From positions 204,726 through 222,699 of the forward strand of contig DHVG01000002.1 of NCBI GenBank assembly GCA_002412545.1: DNA of 17,974 bases, written 5' to 3'. The notes beneath the pieces were generated by a model, which was not told the DNA's origin, searched no databases, and worked only from the letters and a program-made list of their open reading frames with translations. This stretch comes from Elusimicrobia bacterium UBA5214. GTDB taxonomy: Bacteria; Elusimicrobiota; UBA5214. This document shows positions 1 through 6,184 of this stretch, piece after piece; the first letter of the stretch is position 1; each line of letters opens with the position of its first letter. Made by a program: the position numbers and the translations under genes.

Positions 1-1742
1 GCATAAATTTTTGCCGGATAAGGTGCAGTGTTGGTAATTTCAATGGTTGCATAGCCCTCCCAGCAATTACTTGACCAGCAAGGTTTACCGTTTCTCCGAA
101 CATAAAGAGTATGATTAGGAACAGTTACATCATAGACATGACCATCATAGTAAAATTTTGAAAAAGATCTTTTATAGATTTTAGGAGTTAATTGCTTTTT
201 ACCAATTCTAACTTTATAAATATCATAGTTTGAGTTAATATAATGCCCCCGGAGTTTTCTTACGGGAAAACTTTCTTTCGGAATTCTTCTTACAATTGAA
301 ACATATCCACATTTTAAAATTATTTCTTGAAGATCATCTGCCAATCTTTTAGAAGAAGTTGTAAAGGTTAAAGTTTCTTTATTTCCATCACCCATAAGAA
401 AAGCATTTAAAAGTATTTTCAACTGTTTCGGAGGTAATTTTTTTATTTCCTTAGGTATATGTTTTTCATTGGCGTGACCAAATTGCTTGGAATATTCATA
501 AAGTTGTTTATTTAAAATAGAAAAACCAGTATCTATTTCATGAAATTTAAAAGGTAACTTTTTAAGCCACTTTCTTATAATAGTCATTTTATCTTTGTCA
601 AAACAGGCTATTTTAATTATATATTCTCCCTTACTGCCTTTATAACAACTACCTTCAGCTAACCATATACCAAAAAACCTGACCCAATCATTTATAGGAA
701 TTAGAAGAGGTTTAAAAAAGACTGCGTTAAAATCTTCTGGGTTCCTATTATAAGCCCACACATAAGTTCTATTACCTCCCCAAGCTCTTGCTATACTTTT
801 TACCTTTCTCTCCAATAAACCGTGGTTATGAAAATTGCTCAAAATACTCAAAAAACTTCTGAAATTAATGTTCGGTTTAAGATTTTGATAAAGCTCTTTT
901 GTATTCAAAGAATTATTTTTTAAGTATTCTATAATTTGTTTCATTATATTGAGTCTATTCAATGATTTTGCATTTAAACTTGGGGGTAATTCAAAATAAT
1001 CAGATTTTATACCTTTCCACTTTCCATCTTTTTTAAGTTCGTAGTTGTATTTCCCGTAAACATTTTTTGCTGGAATAAATTCAAAATTTTTTTTCCATTT
1101 TTTCTTTACCAAGAGATGATGACTAGGAGTTATTGCAAGATCAATATTTCTCCCTTTGATATAAATAAGTTCTCCTTTATATCTAAATTTATGAAATTTT
1201 GTTATTTTTTGATATTCTATTTCACCATTTTTATTTAAGGTAGCTACTATACCATCGTCTTTAAGTTCTTCAAATCTTTTCCAGCCGTTAAGAGTTAAAA
1301 TTTCAGTTTTATCATCATAACAAGGCTCAAACGGAGTTACGTTGACAATGATTCCGCATCTTGCATAGGTTGATTTACCAAAACATAAAGTAAGAATATT
1401 TCTGGGAATACGGAAATATTCTAAACTTCTGGCTAAAACAAAAGAATGTGCCGGAATCAGACATTCTTTACCTTTGTATTTAGTGAACAACTCAGAATTG
1501 AAATTCTTTGGATCGATAATATCTTTACGTTTTTGCGAGTTTTTTGCGGTCTTTGCGTTCTGCGTTTTTGCGTCCAATTTTGCGTCCTTTGCGATAAAAA
1601 ATTCGTCAGCAAGACGCAAGTCATACCCGTAGGAAGAAAGTCCGTAAGAAATTACGCCCTGACTGAGTTGCCGGTCAGCAAAAGGGTCAATCATTTTCTG
1701 TTCAAGAGCCATCTTCCTAATCCATTTATCGGATTTTATCAT
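1..1742 (-). CDS. dcd: dCTP deaminase precursor interrupted by an intein (3' end outside window)
   Basis: Dcd deaminates dCTP to dUTP, supplying dUMP for thymidylate synthesis. The minus-strand frame is open from ATG (1742-1740) to the left edge, where the stop is missing. The N-extein is 140 residues. It begins MIKSDKWIRKMALE, has ISYGLSSYGYDLR (31-43) and carries the nucleotide-binding/catalytic stretch GKSTYARCGIIVNVTPFEP (122-140). The C-extein resumes CWEGYATIEITN, whose Glu in IEITN matches the catalytic Glu of the family. A 419-residue intein lies between them (66-1322). Residues about 50-73 form an Ala/Lys/Asp/Gln-rich insert that the family lacks, encoded by TTGCG-type repeats. The gene follows nrdR and nrdJ on the same strand, a coherent deoxynucleotide cluster. 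A frame-by-frame reading found no stop across intein and exteins. Family assignment is very secure. Confidence 0.95.
   Translation of the reverse strand, partial: MIKSDKWIRKMALEQKMIDPFADRQLSQGVISYGLSSYGYDLRLADEFFIAKDAKLDAKTQNAKTAKNSQKRKDIIDPKNFNSELFTKYKGKECLIPAHSFVLARSLEYFRIPRNILTLCFGKSTYARCGIIVNVTPFEPCYDDKTEILTLNGWKRFEELKDDGIVATLNKNGEIEYQKITKFHKFRYKGELIYIKGRNIDLAITPSHHLLVKKKWKKNFEFIPAKNVYGKYNYELKKDGKWKGIKSDYFELPPSLNAKSLNRLNIMKQIIEYLKNNSLNTKELYQNLKPNINFRSFLSILSNFHNHGLLERKVKSIARAWGGNRTYVWAYNRNPEDFNAVFFKPLLIPINDWVRFFGIWLAEGSCYKGSKGEYIIKIACFDKDKMTIIRKWLKKLPFKFHEIDTGFSILNKQLYEYSKQFGHANEKHIPKEIKKLPPKQLKILLNAFLMGDGNKETLTFTTSSKRLADDLQEIILKCGYVSIVRRIPKESFPVRKLRGHYINSNYDIYKVRIGKKQLTPKIYKRSFSKFYYDGHVYDVTVPNHTLYVRRNGKPCWSSNCWEGYATIEITNTAPYPAKIY
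66..1322 (-). mobile_element. Intein with LAGLIDADG homing endonuclease, inserted in dcd
   Basis: This in-frame protein intron has 419 codons. Block A starts at C1 (codon 1322-1320) with CYDDKTEILTLNGWKRF. Block B is ITPSHHLLV with the TxxH motif at T65-H68. Block F is VYDVTVPNHTLYV (396-408) with D398 and H404. Block G ends WSSN419 followed by Cys+1 of the C-extein. The usual penultimate His is Ser418. Two endonuclease motifs are present: GIWLAEG (E223) and FLMGDG (D312), so both acidic metal ligands are intact. Residues about 126-172 look like a winged helix-turn-helix inserted before the endonuclease core. The insertion point lies in the conserved active-site region between FEP and WEGY, where unsplit homologues typically have a non-Cys residue at +1. 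Splicing and endonuclease activity are inferred from motifs. Confidence 0.93.
1524..1595 (-). repeat. TTGCG microsatellite giving an in-frame insert in dcd
   Basis: On the plus strand the core TTGCG recurs about six times at 7-11 nt spacing. The stretch codes for Dcd residues about 50-73, a Lys/Ala/Asp/Gln-rich segment. Homologues have only about 11 residues between the equivalents of DEF and IDPKNF, against about 25 here. The reading frame is kept, so the insert is probably a tolerated surface loop. Confidence 0.6.
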
Positions 1743-1763
1743 CTTTTCATTAAGAGAAGTATG

Positions 1764-1821
1764 AATTATGAATGCTGAATTATGAATCAAAATCATCACT
1801 CATACTTCATAACTCATAATT
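1764..1821. repeat. Imperfect inverted repeat between nrdJ and dcd
   Basis: Two 21-nt arms (1764-1784 and 1801-1821) are imperfect reverse complements, about 17 of 21 positions, around a 16-nt loop. They are built from ATGAATT-like heptamers. The hairpin lies in the short gap between the nrdJ stop and the dcd start. It could shape the intercistronic mRNA. It has no T-tract typical of a terminator. Confidence 0.5.
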
Positions 1822-1825
1822 TAGT

Positions 1826-4126
1826 TTACCCACATTTAGAGTAGCCACAGGAATGACAGATGATACATCCTTCTTCGTAACTTAAGGTATTACCACATTC
1901 GGGGCATTGGGGACAGATGCCGAGTTTACTTAAGTCAGTTATTGGTGATTGGTGATTCCCGCCTGCCGAGCTTTGGTGGGCAGGGGTGATTGGTGACAAA
2001 GTGGAACCGCCACCGATTGGTTCAAAAAGGGACGGCAATTTCTTTTCTTTATGATAAATTTCCATCGCCCGGGCTAAAGCATCAGCACAGGAAAGTATTG
2101 CTCCTTGCTCAGTAAATGCTGGCTGGGGACAACGTATACCTTTAAGTTGGCTAATTATTTCTTCACATTTTAAACCAGAACGTAAAGCGAGAGAGACCAA
2201 CCGACCGATTGCTTCCGACTGTGAGGATGTACAACCACCGGATTTACCAAGAAGAGTAAAAATTTCGCAGGGACCCTGTTCATCTTCATTAACCGTAACA
2301 TACATATTCCCGCAACCGGTACGCATTTTTACGGTTGAGCCAGAAGTCATCTGTGGACGAATCCGGGCAATTTTTTCTTTGGAAGTGTTTACTTCTTTCT
2401 CGCCGGGTTTACCAATATTCAGTACTTGTTTTGTCCGACTTTCATCACGGTAAACAGTTACACCCTTACAACCTAACTTATAAGCCAGAAGGTATACTTT
2501 AGCAATGTCTTCCGGGGTTGCAGAATTAGGGAAATTAACCGTTTTAGAAACCGCATTATCTACATATTTTTGGAATGCAGCTTGCATACGGATATGCATC
2601 TCCGGTGGAATATCATAAGCAGTAACAAAGATACGGCGGATACTTTCGGGTATTTCTTTTATCTCTTTAATTGACCCTTTCTCAGCAATTCTTTTAATCA
2701 ATTCCGGTGAATAAAATCCTCTTTCTTTTGCTATTTCGGCAAAATAAGGATTAAGTTCAAAAAGTTCATCACTATCTAAAACATTAGCCCGTACATAAAC
2801 TAAGGCATAGAAAGGTTCAATACCACTGGAAGCACCGGCGATTATACCAATTGTTCCGGTGGGAGCGATAGTAGTTAAGGTAGCATTCCTCCGGGGGTTC
2901 GCACTAGCGTATATACTTTTTGCAAAATTAAGGAATGGACCGCGATGCTGGGCAAGTTCTTCGGATTCTTTTTCGGCTTCATCGCGGATAGTTTTCATAA
3001 CTTTTTCCGCAAGGTCTAATGCTTCTTCAGAATTGTAAGAAATACCTAATTGTGCTAAGAGGTCAGCCCAGCCCATTACTCCCAGACCAATTTTCCGATT
3101 CGCTAAAGTCATCTCTTTAATTTTTTCTAAAGGATATTTATTCAGGTCAATTACATTATCCAGAAAGTGTACTGCCAGATGAGTGACATAGGTAAGTTTT
3201 TGCCAATCAATTTCATTCTTACCATTTCTTTCAGTGACCATTTTTGCTAAATTTATTGAACCAAGGTTACAGGATTCGTAAGGTAAAAGTGGTTGTTCGC
3301 CACAGGGATTGGTCGACTCAATTTCACCTATTTCTGGGGTAGGATTATAAGTATTGATTCGTTCTAAGAAAATTATTCCCGGTTCACCATTCTTCCATGC
3401 CATTTCTACAATTTTATTGAAGATTTCTCTTGCCTTAAGTTTTTTTACTACTTCTTTTGTGCGTGGATTAATCAACTCGTATTCTTCATTTTTTTCTACT
3501 TGACGCATAAATTTTTCGGTTAGAGCAACGGAAAGATTGAAATTAACAAATTCATTTTCCCTTTCTTTACAGGTGATAAATTCTTCAATATCCGGATGGT
3601 CAATTCTGAGAATACCCATATTTGCACCGCGTCGTGTACCACCCTGCTTCACCGCTTCAGTTGCTGCATTAAAAACACGCATAAAGGATACCGGTCCGGA
3701 AGAGACACCGCCGGTAGATAAAACTACATCACCTTTGGGACGCAGACGGGAGAAAGAAAAACCGGTCCCTCCGCCGGATTTATGAATCAGTGCCGTAGCT
3801 TTGACCGCATCAAAAATTGAATCCATAGAATCACCTACCGGAATAACAAAACAAGCAGAAAGTTGTTGCAGTTCTCTTCCAGCATTCATTAAAGTAGGTG
3901 AATTAGGCATAAATTCTAAAGAAGATAAAATCTCAAAGAATTCTTCTTCAGTTTTTTTTGCATCTTCACCGTAGAGTGTGTCGGCAGAAGCAATATTTTT
4001 TGCTACTCTCCGGAAAAGTTCTTCCGGGGTTTCTGTAATTTTACCTTTTTCGTCTTTCCGTAGATAACGTTTCTCCAGAACTCTTAAAGCGTTTGGAGTT
4101 AAAGGAATTGTGGTCATCGTAACCAT
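1826..4126 (-). CDS. nrdJ: Adenosylcobalamin-dependent class II ribonucleotide reductase
   Basis: NrdJ reduces ribonucleotides to deoxyribonucleotides using a cobalamin-generated thiyl radical and is independent of oxygen. In the 766 residues I see MPNSPTLMNAG (73-83), the redox Cys in SACFVIPVGDSMDS (C92), GGGTGFSFSRLRP (118-130), the active-site loop NPCGEQPLLPYESCNLGSIN (273-292; C275, E277, C286), and APTGTIGIIAGASSGIEP (421-438). A TSCPD-type domain follows (about 590-690). The C-terminal cysteine cluster (CPQCPECG...CIICHSCGYSKCG) should regenerate the active-site disulfide and bind metal. The ATG at 4126 is preceded by GGGAGGGG at good spacing; M4 is an alternative. No radical-subunit gene is nearby, as expected for class II. 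A low-complexity insert (709-733) precedes the Cys-rich tail. Unlike neighbouring dcd, this gene has no intein. Confidence 0.95.
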   Translation of the reverse strand: MVTMTTIPLTPNALRVLEKRYLRKDEKGKITETPEELFRRVAKNIASADTLYGEDAKKTEEEFFEILSSLEFMPNSPTLMNAGRELQQLSACFVIPVGDSMDSIFDAVKATALIHKSGGGTGFSFSRLRPKGDVVLSTGGVSSGPVSFMRVFNAATEAVKQGGTRRGANMGILRIDHPDIEEFITCKERENEFVNFNLSVALTEKFMRQVEKNEEYELINPRTKEVVKKLKAREIFNKIVEMAWKNGEPGIIFLERINTYNPTPEIGEIESTNPCGEQPLLPYESCNLGSINLAKMVTERNGKNEIDWQKLTYVTHLAVHFLDNVIDLNKYPLEKIKEMTLANRKIGLGVMGWADLLAQLGISYNSEEALDLAEKVMKTIRDEAEKESEELAQHRGPFLNFAKSIYASANPRRNATLTTIAPTGTIGIIAGASSGIEPFYALVYVRANVLDSDELFELNPYFAEIAKERGFYSPELIKRIAEKGSIKEIKEIPESIRRIFVTAYDIPPEMHIRMQAAFQKYVDNAVSKTVNFPNSATPEDIAKVYLLAYKLGCKGVTVYRDESRTKQVLNIGKPGEKEVNTSKEKIARIRPQMTSGSTVKMRTGCGNMYVTVNEDEQGPCEIFTLLGKSGGCTSSQSEAIGRLVSLALRSGLKCEEIISQLKGIRCPQPAFTEQGAILSCADALARAMEIYHKEKKLPSLFEPIGGGSTLSPITPAHQSSAGGNHQSPITDLSKLGICPQCPECGNTLSYEEGCIICHSCGYSKCG
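1928..2002 (-). repeat. Heptamer-palindrome-heptamer insert inside nrdJ
   Basis: On the plus strand, two or more copies of the heptamer GGTGATT flank a GC-rich inverted repeat with CCTGCC and GGCAGG arms. The block encodes residues about 709-733 (Ser/Pro/Gly/His-rich) between the TSCPD domain and the C-terminal Cys cluster. It preserves the frame. The same heptamer-palindrome-heptamer layout recurs in nnrD at 6938-7020. Confidence 0.65.
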
Positions 4127-4244
4127 TGTCCTACCCCTCCCTTATTAACCATAGGGGATATCCCCTGCTGGCGTTCGTCTCCCGATGTAACATCGGGATT
4201 CTCACTGCTACCCCTTAAAAGGAATTTTATTTTCAATAGAGGAT
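4127..4244. repeat. nrdR-nrdJ spacer with two perfect palindromes (REP-like pair)
   Basis: The 118-bp spacer holds the perfect 14-bp palindrome AGGGGATATCCCCT (4153-4166). It also holds a near-perfect one, TCCCGATGT-A-ACATCGGGA (4180-4198), with 9-bp arms. Two short palindromes in one small spacer resemble paired REP/BIME elements. Alternatives are an operator or mRNA-stability hairpins that uncouple nrdJ from nrdR expression. No T-tract follows, so a strong terminator is unlikely. Confidence 0.65.
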
Positions 4245-4757
4245 TCACTCTTTCTGTTGTTTTTGTTTCGCTTTTTGAGAAGTTTTTCTTTTTGAGATGG
4301 TTACCTCTTTTGGATTTTGTATTTTTTCTAATTCACGGAAAAAGGTGGTTATATCCGGGAATTTGCGATACACGGAAGCAAAACGGATATAAGCAACATC
4401 ATCAATTTTTCTTAGTTTCTCTAAAACTTTCTCACCGATAATATTTGATTTCGCTTCCATTAAATAATCACGCAGTTCGTATTCAATTTCACTGACAATT
4501 TTTTCAATTGTTTCCAAAGAGATGGGTCTCTTTTCGCAGGCACGCATTATCCCTTCACGCAGTTTATCCCGATTGAAAGGTTCACGCTGGTTATTCGCTT
4601 TAATCACCATTAAGGGCATTTCTTCCAAGCGTTCATAAGTGGTGAAACGTTTCCCACAGACTTTACACTGCCGCCGTCTTCTAATTATTGCTGCATCTTT
4701 AATCTGGCGGGTATCAATTACTTCATCGCGGTCTTTCCGGCAGTAAGGACAACGCAT
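4245..4757 (-). CDS. nrdR: Transcriptional repressor NrdR
   Basis: NrdR represses ribonucleotide reductase genes when dATP is high. The 170-residue protein begins with the family zinc ribbon (MRCPYC, C3 and C6; CKVCGKRF, C31 and C34) and RRRRQC. An ATP-cone domain follows (about 46-136), starting PLMVIKANNQREPFNRDKL and ending DDVAYIRFASVYRKF. A Lys/Gln-rich tail follows. Length and motif order match the family. It lies upstream of nrdJ on the same strand with a 118-bp spacer, so both are probably cotranscribed. Its own promoter carries candidate NrdR boxes, suggesting autoregulation and control of nrdJ and dcd. Confidence 0.96.
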   Translation of the reverse strand: MRCPYCRKDRDEVIDTRQIKDAAIIRRRRQCKVCGKRFTTYERLEEMPLMVIKANNQREPFNRDKLREGIMRACEKRPISLETIEKIVSEIEYELRDYLMEAKSNIIGEKVLEKLRKIDDVAYIRFASVYRKFPDITTFFRELEKIQNPKEVTISKRKTSQKAKQKQQKE

Positions 4758-4766
4758 TTTATTCCC

Positions 4767-4816
4767 CTATATATAGGTCTATAATAATTATATAATACTA
4801 CCTGTAGTGCTGTCAA
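4767..4816 (-). promoter_or_regulatory. nrdR promoter with tandem NrdR boxes
   Basis: Reading the minus strand, a -35 TTGACA (4816-4811) and -10 TATAAT (4792-4787) are separated by 18 bp. Box 1, CTATATATAG (4767-4776), matches the core of the NrdR-box consensus as I recall it (acaCwAtATaTwGtgt). Box 2, CTACAGGTAG on the minus strand (4798-4807), matches 7 of 10 core positions and lies in the spacer. The boxes start exactly 31 bp apart, about three helical turns, the phasing known for NrdR tandem sites. Repression by NrdR is inferred. Confidence 0.8.
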
Positions 4817-4851
4817 GAGTTTAAGAAAAAAAATTTTTTAGTCGGTATTTA

Positions 4852-5475
4852 TCACAAAATGAAAACACGCAGGTAAGCAATTAAACTAAGAAGTTCAGCA
4901 AAGAAAAAAATTACCCAAGGAAACTTAGTAGGTATGCCTTGTTTTATTAAAAGAGGGTAATTCCAGATAAAAGAAATAAAAACCAAAATGATTGCTAAAC
5001 CAAGAAATAGATAATTTAGCAAGTTCATTCGCCAAGGAATGTTTCGTTCAGTAAAATAAATAATCGTAAAAGCAAAAATTATCATTGTTAAGGAGACAAT
5101 TATCGGTGTGATGACCGGTCCACTCCAAGGGACAGGAATAAGAAAAAGTATATCCCAGGTGAGAAATGATTCCGGCCAGTTTAAGAATATTTTTAACCAA
5201 AAATAGTAAAATATATCCCAGAGAGCAAAACTATAAAAAAAGTAGGCAATTTTTTCACCAATTTTTTTGCCACTTAGATAGCCAGCGATGAAGAGAACAA
5301 CTAAAGTTGAGAACTCTCTCCCAATTTCTACGAGAAAAATTTTTAGAGGCATAAATTTTAACGGGAAAGAAAAACCTTCCGGATAGTAAATTTCTCTTAA
5401 ATAAACGACTACTGCTGATTCAATGAAAGCAAAAGCTAAAGCAAAAATAAAAAGAAGGACAAATTTCTTTTTCAT
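4852..5475 (-). CDS. Conserved multi-pass membrane protein of unknown function
   Basis: The 207-residue protein is highly hydrophobic, with about six membrane segments. The first is an N-terminal anchor (about 4-25). Others centre near 50-66, 75-97, 115-140, 150-170 and 187-206. Visible features are an early ESAVVVYLREIYYP stretch, EIGREFSTLVVL, WDIFYYFWLKIFLNWPES, and LIPVPWSGPVITP between segments. The conserved-looking Glu, Arg, Trp and Pro within the membrane region suggest a specific function, not just anchoring, but I cannot name a family. It lies upstream of nrdR in the same direction, with its stop about 36 bp before the nrdR -35, so it is likely a separate unit. No strong Shine-Dalgarno is visible before its ATG. 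Confidence 0.75.
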   Translation of the reverse strand: MKKKFVLLFIFALAFAFIESAVVVYLREIYYPEGFSFPLKFMPLKIFLVEIGREFSTLVVLFIAGYLSGKKIGEKIAYFFYSFALWDIFYYFWLKIFLNWPESFLTWDILFLIPVPWSGPVITPIIVSLTMIIFAFTIIYFTERNIPWRMNLLNYLFLGLAIILVFISFIWNYPLLIKQGIPTKFPWVIFFFAELLSLIAYLRVFIL

Positions 5476-5660
5476 TGAGTAGAGTTTTGACCGTTATGAC
5501 CGTTTGGTCTGTTTTGTCAGTTATATCTGTTTTGTCGGTTAACGGAACTAACGGAACTAACCAGCTAAACCGACTTATCTGAATTAACTGACCTAACAAA
5601 ATTAACGGATTAGATTGACTACATTAATAAGAATTTTGAGAAAAAAACTACTGTAATTCT
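5476..5660. repeat. Large imperfect palindrome in the divergent intergenic region
   Basis: The gap between the divergently transcribed membrane protein and acpS holds two 42-nt arms (5500-5541 and 5567-5608). By my hand alignment about 29 of 42 positions are complementary. The best segments are GTCAGTTA/TAACTGAC and GTCGGTT/AACCGAC. The loop carries two copies of the 9-mer AACGGAACT (5541-5558). Further GACCGTT-like words lie to the left. The element resembles a degenerate MITE-like hairpin. I see no gene in it. Confidence 0.55.
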
Positions 5661-5712
5661 ACTAATTAACGATTATTTTTTCAAGTAACAGTTTTTTTGC
5701 CCAATTTCCATA

Positions 5713-5741
5713 TTGCATTTTTTAATTTTTTCTGATAAAAT
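5713..5741 (+). promoter_or_regulatory. Candidate promoter of the acpS-ispE gene run
   Basis: TTGCAT (5713-5718) and TAAAAT (5736-5741) are separated by 17 bp within AT-rich DNA, about 95 bp before the acpS ATG. The leader then carries repeated ATTCGTG words (about 5788-5826), a simple-sequence motif of unknown role. This is the only good sigma-70-type match upstream of the operon. Confidence 0.55.
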
Positions 5742-5834
5742 GCTTCTGTGTGTATGAATTTAATTATGAGACCTGCAAATTTTTTATTCGCGAATATTCG
5801 TGAGTTATTATTCGTGTAATTCGTGCATAGAACT

Positions 5835-6182
5835 ATGAAAATTCAAGGATTAGGTGTAGATATTGTTGAAATTAAGAGAATAAGGAGTATTGCTAAGAAA
5901 AGGGGAAGTTTTCTTAATCGTGTTTTTACTGATGAAGAAATTAGATATTGCCAGAGAAAAAAAGATAGTTGGCAACATTTTGCGGTACGATTTGCAGCAA
6001 AAGAGGCAGTCTGGAAAGCATTAGGTAAACTAGGATTGCGACTGAAAAATATTAGTGTTACCAATAGACCTTCTGGTAAACCGGAAGTTATTCTTAATGG
6101 TAAAATAAATCGGAATATTCATCTTTCTCTTTCTCACTGTAAAGATTACGCAGTAGCGCAAGCAATTAAGGTTAAAAGTTAA
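5835..6182 (+). CDS. acpS: Holo-[acyl-carrier-protein] synthase
   Basis: AcpS transfers 4'-phosphopantetheine from CoA to a serine of acyl carrier protein, activating fatty acid synthesis. From the ATG at 5835 the product is 115 residues, normal for the family. It starts MKIQGLGVDIVEIKRI with the metal-binding Asp at position 9. It has VFTDEEIRYC (30-39) and RFAAKEAVWKAL (52-63) with the second metal ligand Glu57. Near the C-terminus is HLSLSHCKDYAVAQAI. A GTG at 5823 would add four residues (MHRT). I prefer the ATG because homologues begin just before the G-x-D motif, although neither start has a clear Shine-Dalgarno. It is first in the long plus-strand run, 2 bp before nnrD, a pairing common in bacteria. 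Confidence 0.93.
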   Translation: MKIQGLGVDIVEIKRIRSIAKKRGSFLNRVFTDEEIRYCQRKKDSWQHFAVRFAAKEAVWKALGKLGLRLKNISVTNRPSGKPEVILNGKINRNIHLSLSHCKDYAVAQAIKVKS

Positions 6183-6184
6183 AA

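Noticed and set aside
1446..1778. Plus-strand frame of 110 codons opposite dcd
   Set aside because: It lies antisense to the N-extein of dcd, has no recognisable domain and is Cys/Phe-rich in a way typical of shadow frames.
3537..3785. Plus-strand frame inside nrdJ
   Set aside because: It is antisense to the conserved GGGTGFSFSRLRP region; codon structure follows nrdJ.
4127..4244. Cobalamin riboswitch before nrdJ
   Set aside because: Class II RNR genes might be B12-regulated, but the spacer is short, lacks a B12-box-like sequence and is occupied by two simple palindromes.
5476..5822. CRISPR array in the repetitive intergenic region
   Set aside because: The repeats are 7-9 bp tandem words and one imperfect palindrome, with no regular 25-40 bp repeats and spacers, and no cas genes in the window.
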